Origin: an uncultured Campylobacter sp.
Lineage (GTDB): Bacteria > Campylobacterota > Campylobacteria > Campylobacterales > Campylobacteraceae
Length of the DNA stretch: 29,451 bases
Assembly (NCBI GenBank): GCA_900539255.1
Contig: UQBJ01000025.1
Coordinates: 1 to 29,451, forward strand
Direction: 5' to 3'
Made by a program: the position numbers and the translations under genes. This document shows positions 1-6,981 of the stretch, one piece after another; position 1 is the stretch's first letter, and every line of letters begins with the position of its first letter. The notes beneath the pieces are model-generated. The model was not told the origin of the DNA. It was given only the letters and a program-made list of their open reading frames with translations, and did not search any database.

Positions 1-2
1 TT

Positions 3-374
3 AAAAAGCTCACTGACAAGGAAATGGCGCAGGTTAAGGGCGGGTTAAATTACTCGGGTGAGTATAATCAATACCGATATACCAACTCTTATGGACAAGT
101 CATAAGGTCATCTTATATTGCAGTCTCTTTAACGCAAAGTGAGAGTAGAATGCAATCCATAAATCTCAATAATGGAAGGACTGGATATGATAACTACACG
201 AGTTTTATAGCCCAAGCAAGAGCTGGCACACCGATAATCCATATCCAGCACAACGAAACGACTGGTTACACAACTTATAGTTTTGCTATAAAGGGTTCAT
301 CAACATACTATATAGCCGACAGCTTTGGAAGAGGTGTAGTGAGTGATTATCGAGCAAGGTATAATCGGTATTGA
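3..374 (+). CDS. Exported protein with double-glycine leader (5' end outside window)
   Basis: The reading frame is open to the left edge, so the true start lies upstream. The first visible residues, LTDKEMAQVKGG, match the double-glycine leader consensus (L-S/T-x-x-E-L/M-x-x-I/V-x-G-G) at every key position: Leu -12, Glu -8, Met -7, Val -4 and Gly-Gly -2/-1. Such leaders are cut after the second Gly by C39 peptidases, and a C39 peptidase is encoded two genes downstream. The predicted mature part is about 109 residues, rich in Tyr (15), Asn, Ser, Thr, Gln and Gly, with one Lys and no Cys or Trp. That composition suits an extracellular beta-rich or aggregating protein better than a small helical bacteriocin. 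I do not recognise a family. The leader call is strong; the function of the mature part is unknown. Confidence 0.8.
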   Translation, partial: KKLTDKEMAQVKGGLNYSGEYNQYRYTNSYGQVIRSSYIAVSLTQSESRMQSINLNNGRTGYDNYTSFIAQARAGTPIIHIQHNETTGYTTYSFAIKGSSTYYIADSFGRGVVSDYRARYNRY

Positions 375-392
375 TAAATTTTTGGAGTAAAA

Positions 393-1424
393 ATGAAGGT
401 TGATATTTATGTAAATCCTTTAAATTACACTTCTTTTAAGGGTAGTTACAAAACTTCATACACTCCAAAAGAAAGCAAGGAATTTGATTTTTTAGATACC
501 GAAGAAAGAGCGTGGCAAAGTCAAAGCGTGCAAAGTGCTTTTACAATCACTGCTGCTCGAAAAGAAATGTTTAAACAAGGGCAAATTCATCTTAATGAAC
601 AGCAACTTAGTGCGTTGATAAATTTGCCCGTTTCTTGCACTCCATTTACCAACGCTTTGGCTGCTAAACAACCCACTACAAGCGAAAAAGCTTATAATGA
701 AGCGATGAGCCGTGTGATAAATTTGATAGACGAATTAGCGACTTTGGCGATAAACGAACAAGGCATAAAAAGCGAGCTTGGCTATATATTTGCGGATACT
801 TATTATGGTTTTAAAAATAGAGCTGATGAAAATTATGATAGACTGCAACTGCTTAAACAAGCCCTTAAAAACAACCAAAATACCGACAAAGACATTATCA
901 AGGCTGTGGATACATATTTTGCCTTTGGTGCGCTGACGGCTCAAAGGGCGATAGGGCTTTTTGACTATATAAGCGATAAATTCGATGGCTTACCAACAGC
1001 GCAGATAATGCAGGATTTAAGCACCATAAAAGGCTGGTGGGATAACAATTCTAGGGAATGCTTAAAATTAGATGATGGCACGAAAGTGGGTTTTACACAC
1101 ACCTTTGACAAAGACGGCAATATCACCAACACTACACTTGTTACGAGCTTGCCAAATGGAGTGCAAAGGAAATTTAACACAGCAAATTTAGATGATGAAA
1201 ATTCGCAAATTTTGTTTGAAATGTTTAAACAAAGGGAGAATTTAAGCGGCTTGGAGAGTGAGAATTTGCATTTAAATTCAAGTGAAAATTCAAATTTACA
1301 AGCAAAATTCAATTTGATAAATTCAAACGCAAATTTAAGCAAAACAAATTCAAATGACAGCCTTTTAAAAGCCCTTTTAAACGACCTTGCAAACGATGAA
1401 AAATCCACAAATTTAAAAGTATAA
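393..1424 (+). CDS. Unrecognised 343-residue protein in the GG-leader/C39 locus
   Basis: The ATG is preceded by GGAG at good spacing, 18 bases after the stop of the GG-leader gene, so the two are probably cotranscribed. There is no signal peptide, no membrane segment and no double-glycine leader, so it looks cytoplasmic unless exported by another route. Residues about 80-220 are predicted largely helical. About 225-265 look beta-like (GFTHTFDKDGNITNTTLV). The last 60 or so residues are low-complexity, rich in Asn, Ser, Leu and Lys, and built from repeated AAATTCAAATTT-like DNA words. I recognise no domain. Its position suggests a partner such as a chaperone, an immunity-like protein or an accessory to export of the upstream protein, but that is inference from context only. 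Confidence 0.75.
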   Translation: MKVDIYVNPLNYTSFKGSYKTSYTPKESKEFDFLDTEERAWQSQSVQSAFTITAARKEMFKQGQIHLNEQQLSALINLPVSCTPFTNALAAKQPTTSEKAYNEAMSRVINLIDELATLAINEQGIKSELGYIFADTYYGFKNRADENYDRLQLLKQALKNNQNTDKDIIKAVDTYFAFGALTAQRAIGLFDYISDKFDGLPTAQIMQDLSTIKGWWDNNSRECLKLDDGTKVGFTHTFDKDGNITNTTLVTSLPNGVQRKFNTANLDDENSQILFEMFKQRENLSGLESENLHLNSSENSNLQAKFNLINSNANLSKTNSNDSLLKALLNDLANDEKSTNLKV

Positions 1425-1430
1425 AATTCA

Positions 1431-2006
1431 ATGAAAATTTTTCTTTTTTCTTTATTCTTTGCAAGTGCAATGTGGGCTGAATTTAAAGCTAAATCTATCC
1501 AAGAACTTAAAAACACAAATTTTGTTCGTCAAAATTATGAAGAATCTTGCGGTGTGGCAAGCCTTGCAAATGTGCTGAATTTCTACTCTTTTAAGCAGTT
1601 TGGCGAAAAAGAAATTTTAGAGTTTTTGCGGCAAAAAACCGATATGCTTTCCTTTGCCGAACTTAAAAGTGTGGCGATGAAAATGGGCTATGAAAGTGAG
1701 GGATTTTTGCTTGAAAGGGCGCATTTAGATGAGATAAGCACACCTTTGCTTGTAAAAATAGAAAACGACCCTCGTTTTCCGCATTTTGTGGTGGTGTTAA
1801 ATCAAAAAGGCGACTTCGTGCGGATTTTAGACCCAAATTTTGGTGCTTACACAGCGTCTAAAAAAGAGTTTTTTTCCGTGTGGGACAAGGACAAAAAAGG
1901 TGGATACGCTCTCATCATCTTGCCAAAGGACTTTCAAGGCTTTAAGAGCGAAAAGACACACTTTTTTAGCACGCATTTGCTTGATAAAATCAAAGTGAGA
2001 TTTTAA
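1431..2006 (+). CDS. Exported stand-alone C39-family (double-glycine) peptidase
   Basis: Residues 1-16 form a signal peptide (MKIFLFSLFFASAMWA). A papain-like C39 domain follows: oxyanion Gln34 and nucleophile Cys40 in RQNYEESCGVASLANVL, His118 in FPHFVVV, and Asp134 in ILDPNFG. All catalytic positions are present. Unlike peptidase-containing ABC transporters it has no membrane or ATPase domain, so it should act in the periplasm. This is the architecture of FapD and related proteobacterial C39 proteins found beside outer-membrane barrels. It starts 6 bases after the preceding stop and is followed 10 bases later by a barrel gene. The obvious substrate is the GG-leader protein at the left edge. 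Whether it is an active protease or only a binding and guiding factor cannot be told from sequence. Confidence 0.87.
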   Translation: MKIFLFSLFFASAMWAEFKAKSIQELKNTNFVRQNYEESCGVASLANVLNFYSFKQFGEKEILEFLRQKTDMLSFAELKSVAMKMGYESEGFLLERAHLDEISTPLLVKIENDPRFPHFVVVLNQKGDFVRILDPNFGAYTASKKEFFSVWDKDKKGGYALIILPKDFQGFKSEKTHFFSTHLLDKIKVRF

Positions 2007-2016
2007 GGTTTGTTTG

Positions 2017-2870
2017 ATGAAAAAAATTCTTGTGTCTTTCATCTTTTTTACTTGCGCTTTTGGCTCTGACCCCATAAGTTTTGACAGCCTTTTTAAAAAG
2101 CAAATCGGTTTAAGGAGTATCACAAGTTTGGAGTATTTAAGCAGTGGCAATGCGGATTTTTATAACTCAAAGCCTTATGTGTCGGTATTTAATGACGGCA
2201 AAAACTACCTTGATAACAAGCAAATTAGCTTGCGCCAAACGCTGATTTATTCGCTCACTCAAAGCTTTGATTTGCTCTTAAACGCCAAAGCAACTTACAT
2301 AAGAAGCGACATAGAAGAGGGTTTTTTGATAAGCGAATACTCCACAGAACAAAGGGCAAATTTTGATAGCATAGGCGTAGGCGTGATATATAGCTTTGAT
2401 AGTTTAGGCTCTTTTATCCCACAAATTTCGCTAAATTTAGGTGCATTTGACGGGTGCGTTTTGATGGAGTGATAAAAAATTTCAGTGCAAAAAACGCCAG
2501 CGCACAAGTGAGTTTTAAAACTTATAGCGACCCACTTATACTTTCTTTGTATGTGGGTTTTGGCTACAATGATAACTTAAAATTTAACGGCAACTCCGTG
2601 AATTTTGGCAATGCTTACTATGGGGGCTTTGACGGCTCTATCATTTTAAGCCCCAAAGTTTCCCTTGATATAGGCTTTCAGCAAAGCTACCAAGAAGCTA
2701 GCAAATACAACGGCAGACAATACACAGGCAACTACTCAATCCCCACTGTATCGCTAGGTTTTTCATATAGCTTTGATGATAACACGGCTATATCGCTCTT
2801 TGGCACAGGTTCAGGCTCAAATTCAGCTCCCAGCTCGATATTTGGTGTGAGTTTGTGGAAAAAGTTTTAG
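2017..2870 (+). pseudogene. Outer-membrane beta-barrel protein, frameshifted
   Basis: The ATG at 2017 is preferred to the TTG at 2014 because AAGG lies about eight bases upstream of it. A signal peptide (MKKILVSFIFFTCAFG) is followed by alternating polar/hydrophobic strands typical of a small outer-membrane barrel. The frame stops at 2472, but the rest of the barrel continues in another frame from about 2454 to 2870 and ends with a terminal Phe (LWKKF), as expected for Bam-dependent barrels. One extra G in the GGG run at 2452-2454 would restore a single product of about 284 residues reading GAFDGVRFDGVIKNF across the join. So this is a recent frameshift or a sequencing error. By position and analogy with FapF it would be the outer-membrane exit for the GG-leader protein. 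Confidence 0.75.
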
Positions 2871-2987
2871 CAAATTTAGCTCGAATTTGCTTGAATTTAC
2901 GGGCAAATTTAAGCGCAAGGTTTAGCAAGCGTGAAATTTAAATAAGTGTGAATTTGATAAGCCTTAAATTTCGCAAAATTTAAGCCA

Positions 2988-3019
2988 CACAATAAGCCCT
3001 TGAAAAAGGGCTTATTGTG
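2988..3019. terminator. Perfect 13-bp hairpin between convergent genes
   Basis: CACAATAAGCCCT (2988-3000) and AGGGCTTATTGTG (3007-3019) are exact inverted repeats around a six-base loop. The hairpin lies between the end of the barrel gene (+) and the end of the symporter gene (-), so it can serve either strand. The T-run after it is poor on both sides, so termination is likely but not classical. Confidence 0.65.
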
Positions 3020-3067
3020 CTTTCAAAGCCTAAATTTAAGCCTTGTTTTGAGTGCGTGAGTTTAAAT

Positions 3068-4510
3068 TTAGCCCACAATCCCAAAGTAAAAAATCGCTCC
3101 GATAACCACAGGCACGATGAATTTCACATAATAAAACCAAATTTTTATCCACTTGCTTTTGATTTTGCCCCCGTTGCTAAGCTCGTTTATCGCCTCATCT
3201 TTCATCACCCAGCCCACATAAACGCAGCACAAAAAGGCTGTAAGCACGAAAAGCACATTGCCGCTGATGAAATCAAAGCTGTCAAAAATGTTTTTCGCGC
3301 CCACGATTTTAATGTCGCGCCAAGCCCCATAAGCAAGTATGCAGGGCAGATTTCCAAGCACAAAAATTCCGCCCAAAGTTAAATTTATGGCTGTGTTTTT
3401 GCTAAGCTTAAATTTTTCCTCCAAAACGCTGATGATGACTTGATATATCGGCAGGCTCGTGGTGAGCGCGGCTACAAGCAACAAAACGAAAAAAAGCGCG
3501 CACACAAAAGTGCCAAATTTCACATACGAAAAGGCGATGGGTAGGGTTTCAAAGACGAGCGATGGACCCTTATCGGGCGATAGCCCCGCACTAAATAGGG
3601 CTGGAAATATCATAAAGCCCGCTAAAATGGCTATCAGCGTGTTTAAAACGCCCGTGTAAGTGGCTGTTTTGATGAGATTTTCGTCCTTTTTTAGGTGCGA
3701 TGAAAGCGTTATCATCACGCCAAAGCCCAAAGATAGGGCGAAAAAGACTTGTCCTAGCACATCGATGAGTAGTTTTGGCGTGATTTTGCTAAAATCAGGG
3801 CTTAAATAAAATTTCACACCCTCCAAAGCCCCGTCCAAGCTTAGGTTGCGAATGATGACGATGATGAGACACAAAAAAAGCAAGGGCATAAGGAATTTCA
3901 CCGCCTTTTCTATGCCGTTGATGATACCTTTTTTCAAAATGACATAATTTAAAAGCACGAAAAGTGCCGTGAAAATGCCGATGAAAAGCGGGTTATGCTC
4001 GATATTTTGCGCGTAAAATTCGCTGGTGTATTCTTTGCTGACGGGGCTTGAAAGGTTGAAATCCCCAAAGATGAGATTGTAAATATACACCAAAACCCAG
4101 CCGCCAAGCACCATATAATAAGCCATTATGCCAAAGCTACCCAAAAGCCCCAAATAGCCAACTCCGCGCCACGCTTTGTTTTCGTTTGAATTTGCTTTTA
4201 AATTTGGGGCTGAATTTAAATTTTTTGCGTTTGCTGAATTTTGCGCTGAATTTTCACCCAAATCCTGAGCTAAATTTGGCGCGAAAGCATCGACACTATT
4301 TTTTTGCGCCCGCCGTCCGATGACATTTTCAACCAAAATCACGGGGATTCCTATGGCTATCATCGCCACGCAAAAGACCAGCACAAAAGCCGCTCCGCCG
4401 TTTTCGCCCACAAGATAAGGAAAACGCCAAGTCGCCCCAAAGCCTATGGTAGCACCTGCTACCGTGAGTATGTAAGTAAGCGTGCTGCTCCAAGTTTGTC
4501 TTTTTTGCAT
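3068..4510 (-). CDS. Sodium-dependent transporter of the neurotransmitter:sodium symporter (NSS) family
   Basis: The 480-residue protein has about eleven membrane spans. The N-terminal signature with the unwound first helix reads GFGATWRFPYLVGENGG (about residues 23-39), characteristic of LeuT-type NSS carriers that import amino acids with sodium. The substrate cannot be told. The ATG is preceded by AAGGCAAC. Compared with ordinary bacterial NSS proteins of about 440-450 residues it is longer by an insertion at about residues 75-110, in the loop after the second helix. The insertion is rich in Asn, Ser and Ala and contains three N-S-A units that come from the overrepresented nine-base word of this genome (see findings). 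It appears to be a single-gene unit, with hairpins on both sides. Confidence 0.9.
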   Translation of the reverse strand: MQKRQTWSSTLTYILTVAGATIGFGATWRFPYLVGENGGAAFVLVFCVAMIAIGIPVILVENVIGRRAQKNSVDAFAPNLAQDLGENSAQNSANAKNLNSAPNLKANSNENKAWRGVGYLGLLGSFGIMAYYMVLGGWVLVYIYNLIFGDFNLSSPVSKEYTSEFYAQNIEHNPLFIGIFTALFVLLNYVILKKGIINGIEKAVKFLMPLLFLCLIIVIIRNLSLDGALEGVKFYLSPDFSKITPKLLIDVLGQVFFALSLGFGVMITLSSHLKKDENLIKTATYTGVLNTLIAILAGFMIFPALFSAGLSPDKGPSLVFETLPIAFSYVKFGTFVCALFFVLLLVAALTTSLPIYQVIISVLEEKFKLSKNTAINLTLGGIFVLGNLPCILAYGAWRDIKIVGAKNIFDSFDFISGNVLFVLTAFLCCVYVGWVMKDEAINELSNGGKIKSKWIKIWFYYVKFIVPVVIGAIFYFGIVG

Positions 4511-4593
4511 AAGTTGCCTTTATGGTAAGCGAGCAAGGTCGCCTTAAAAATCATCACAAGCCCCAAAAAAGCTAACTCAAAGCTTCACGCTAT

Positions 4594-4626
4594 AAATTTA
4601 TGCAAACGCTTTGCCTGCATAAATTT
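4594..4626. terminator. 11-bp inverted repeat, possible terminator of the comEA-like gene
   Basis: AAATTTATGCA (4594-4604) pairs exactly with TGCATAAATTT (4616-4626) across an 11-base loop, and GCAAA/TTTGC inside it can extend the stem. It lies just downstream of the comEA-like gene on the minus strand. No strong T-run follows, so it could also be only a structural element. Confidence 0.4.
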
Positions 4627-4662
4627 CGCTCAAACTGCCTTGAAAAAGCCTTTAAACAGCCC

Positions 4663-4902
4663 TTACTTGATGACAATGTCGTTTTTTATGCCTTGAAAGA
4701 GCTTGTCGCCTATGCCCTTAACTTGCTTGATTTCCTCGATAGAAGTGAAGTTGTGGTCCTTGCGGTAATCGATGATTGCTTGTGCCTTGCCTTCGCCTAT
4801 GCCTTTGAGCGTTTTAAGCTCCTCGATGCCTGCGGTGTTGATATTGACAACCCCAAACAAAAGCCCAGCGCACACGCACAAGAGTGCAAAAATCTTTTTC
4901 AT
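4663..4902 (-). CDS. comEA: ComEA-like helix-hairpin-helix DNA-binding protein
   Basis: The 79-residue protein has a signal peptide or N-terminal anchor (MKKIFALLCVCAGLLFG), the ComEA opening VNINTAGIEELKTLKGIG, and two helix-hairpin-helix motifs (LKGIGEGKAQAII and VKGIGDKLFQGIK). The start at 4902 is chosen because AAGGAAA sits at proper spacing and the protein begins directly with the signal sequence. ComEA proteins bind double-stranded DNA in the periplasm and ratchet it inward during natural transformation. This compact form, lacking the SLBB domain of Gram-positive ComEA, is usual in Gram-negative bacteria. It stands alone here with no other competence gene adjacent. Confidence 0.85.
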   Translation of the reverse strand: MKKIFALLCVCAGLLFGVVNINTAGIEELKTLKGIGEGKAQAIIDYRKDHNFTSIEEIKQVKGIGDKLFQGIKNDIVIK

Positions 4903-5135
4903 AGAATTTCCTTTAAAATTTGATGATGACATTTTACTATAAAAAAATTAAATTTTGGTTTAAAAAGCTGAATTTTTGCGCTAAATTTCATTTTTAAAAA
5001 AAGCTGTTTGAATTTATGCCTTTTGTTAGCGCATTTAGCGTTGTGCGGGTTTAAAAATTCATAAAAAATGTGCAAAATCACAAAGCATAAATTCACTCCG
5101 CCTAACACACCAAAGCGCTAAAATTCAGCAAATCC

Positions 5136-5384
5136 TTAATCATAAGTGATGACAAAGCTGCATTTGTCGCCTTGCTGTTTGAGTTCGCATTTTTTGACAA
5201 ATCTTTTGGGCGTTTTTTTGCTCTTGCCGCTAAGGTAAATGCTCTTTTCCTCGACATACAAGTAGTAAGTGTAGTGCTTGAAAAATTCAGGGTCGTTTTT
5301 AAAGCAAGTGCCATCGTCCGTGCAAAAGCCCTCAGCAATGGCGTTTGCAGCAAGGGCAAGCAAGAGAGTGAGCGTTTTTTTCAT
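5136..5384 (-). CDS. Small exported protein with four cysteines, unknown function
   Basis: The 82-residue protein starts with a signal peptide ending near ANAIA (about residue 17). The mature part of about 65 residues is polar and basic, with four cysteines arranged as two pairs (FCTDDGTC near the N-terminus; CELKQQGDKC near the C-terminus), which could form disulphides in the periplasm. Its ATG overlaps the stop of the upstream CorC-like gene as ATGA (5381-5384), so translation is probably coupled. I recognise no family. A role linked to the neighbouring membrane transporter is only a guess from the overlap. Confidence 0.7.
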   Translation of the reverse strand: MKKTLTLLLALAANAIAEGFCTDDGTCFKNDPEFFKHYTYYLYVEEKSIYLSGKSKKTPKRFVKKCELKQQGDKCSFVITYD

Positions 5385-6721
5385 TGCTCGTCCTCTCTTT
5401 TTTTCATCACTTTTACCTTGTCTATCGCGTTGCCGTCCATTCTTTTAACTTCATAGTAGCACAGCTCGTCCTCCGCCTTGTCCCCGACAACAGGCAAACG
5501 CCCGAGCAGGTTAAACACATAGCCACCGATAGTTACTTGGTCTAAATCCTCTGGATAGACGATATTTAAGAGTTCTTCGACACTTTCTATGTCGTAACGC
5601 CCCTTAAATTCATATATATCATCGCTTAATTTCTTGTAATCCTCGATTTTATCATCGTGTTCGTCATTTATGTCGCCCACGATTTCCTCCATTATGTCCT
5701 CCATAGTGATTAAGCCCGCTGTGCCGCCGTATTCATCGACTACCAAAGCAGTGTGAGTGCGTTCTTTATTCATACGGATAAGGATTTTAGAGATGCTGAC
5801 ATTTTCTGGCACCAAAAACATAGGGCGCACGAAATCATCAAGCCGCTTTTGCCCCCCGACAATCTCGTTTTTCATCAAATCCCTTATGTGTATCATACCC
5901 AAAATGCTGTCTTTGGAGTCGTTTATGTATGGAAAACGCGTGTGTTTGTATTCGCTCACTATCTTCATATTTTCGTCATAAGACTTGTTTTTGTTAAGGC
6001 AAATCATATCCTTGCGCGGTGTCATCACTTCTTTGGCGACTATATCGCTAAAATCCACAGCATTGCGGATAATCTCCGTCTCAAACTCGTCCAAAACCCC
6101 GCCGCGCTGGCTTTCGCTGGCGATGATTTTAATCTCTTCATCAGAATGCACCGTCTCACTCTCTTTTGCTGGCTTTATGCCTATGAATTTTAAGCCCAGC
6201 ATAGCGAGAAAATCAAAGGTTTTGATGAGCGGATAAAAGAGTAGCCAAAAGATATGCAAGGGGCGGGCTACTAAAAGTGCCGTTTTGTCGGCTAATGCGA
6301 TAGCCACACTCTTTGGCACAAGCTCGCCAAGCACAACATGCAGTAGCGTGATGAGCGCAAAGGTTATAGCTATGGATATGGTGTGCGTTAAAGTAGGCGA
6401 AAGCGTGGTGCTTTCGAGCCACGCCGAAAGCAAACGAGCTATGGCAGGCTCTCCAAGCCAACCAAGCGCAAGAGAACTAAGCGTAATGCCCAGCTGACAA
6501 GCACTCAAATAAGTGTCAAGGTTTGATGAGATTTCAAGTGCTTGCTTTGCGCCGCCTTTTTTTTCTTTGAGAAGTTGTTCGAGTTTAGAATGGCGCACTT
6601 TGACAATGCTGAATTCGCACAAAACGAAAAAAGCGTTTAAAAAAACGAAAAATAAAGCCGCCAAAATCATCAGCGTAGAGTATCCCGCATTTATCGCGGG
6701 GGGAATCTGGCTAGGGTCCAA
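5381..6721 (-). CDS. CorC/HlyC (TlyC)-family membrane protein with CNNM and CBS domains
   Basis: The 446-residue protein has an N-terminal CNNM/DUF21 membrane domain (about 1-190, with three or four helices), a CBS pair (about 210-335, including EVMTPRKDMICLNKN and TALVVDEYGGTAGLITMEDI) and a C-terminal CorC_HlyC domain (about 355-435). The family is annotated as haemolysin-like but is better linked to magnesium/cobalt or other divalent cation export. The start is a TTG: an AGGAG site lies seven bases before it and no better start fits. A consensus promoter lies about 35 bases upstream, and the small cysteine-containing gene follows by a 4-base overlap. Confidence 0.9.
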   Translation of the reverse strand: MDPSQIPPAINAGYSTLMILAALFFVFLNAFFVLCEFSIVKVRHSKLEQLLKEKKGGAKQALEISSNLDTYLSACQLGITLSSLALGWLGEPAIARLLSAWLESTTLSPTLTHTISIAITFALITLLHVVLGELVPKSVAIALADKTALLVARPLHIFWLLFYPLIKTFDFLAMLGLKFIGIKPAKESETVHSDEEIKIIASESQRGGVLDEFETEIIRNAVDFSDIVAKEVMTPRKDMICLNKNKSYDENMKIVSEYKHTRFPYINDSKDSILGMIHIRDLMKNEIVGGQKRLDDFVRPMFLVPENVSISKILIRMNKERTHTALVVDEYGGTAGLITMEDIMEEIVGDINDEHDDKIEDYKKLSDDIYEFKGRYDIESVEELLNIVYPEDLDQVTIGGYVFNLLGRLPVVGDKAEDELCYYEVKRMDGNAIDKVKVMKKREDEQ

Positions 6722-6753
6722 AAAGGCTCCTTATTGAGAAAAATTTACCGCAC

Positions 6754-6781
6754 ATTATAGCAAAAAATTCTACAATGTCAA
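6754..6781 (-). promoter_or_regulatory. Consensus sigma-70 type promoter for the CorC-like operon
   Basis: On the minus strand TTGACA (6781-6776) and TATAAT (6759-6754) are separated by 16 bases. Both hexamers are exact matches. The -10 lies about 33 bases before the TTG start of the CorC-like gene. Confidence 0.7.
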
Positions 6782-6981
6782 ATTTTTAGGGTAAAATTCA
6801 AGTTTTTGGGCTGAATTTAACCCGAGCGTGCGACAAAAAATTCAAAAAAATTACCAAGTGTTATGAATTTTTTAGAATTTTGTGTTATCATTTTGCAAAA
6901 ATTAAAAGAGATAAAATAAATCTTATTAAAGATGAATTTTTATCGTTTGAGAATTTTTCAAAAAGCTAAAAGAGAGCGAAA

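Noticed and set aside
965..1516. Long antisense frame opposite the 343-residue gene
   Set aside because: It is a shadow of the AT-rich low-complexity tail on the plus strand (Phe/Lys/Leu-rich nonsense), and it crosses the end of that gene into the C39 peptidase.
2452..2454. Poly-G phase-variation tract in the barrel gene
   Set aside because: The run is three Gs. Campylobacter contingency tracts are normally eight or more, so a fixed mutation or sequencing error is likelier.
4903..5108. Possible small gene upstream of comEA
   Set aside because: The frame is biased Phe/Lys/Asn, has no ribosome site and spans the comEA leader. It looks like noncoding AT-rich DNA with two copies of the 9-mer nearby.
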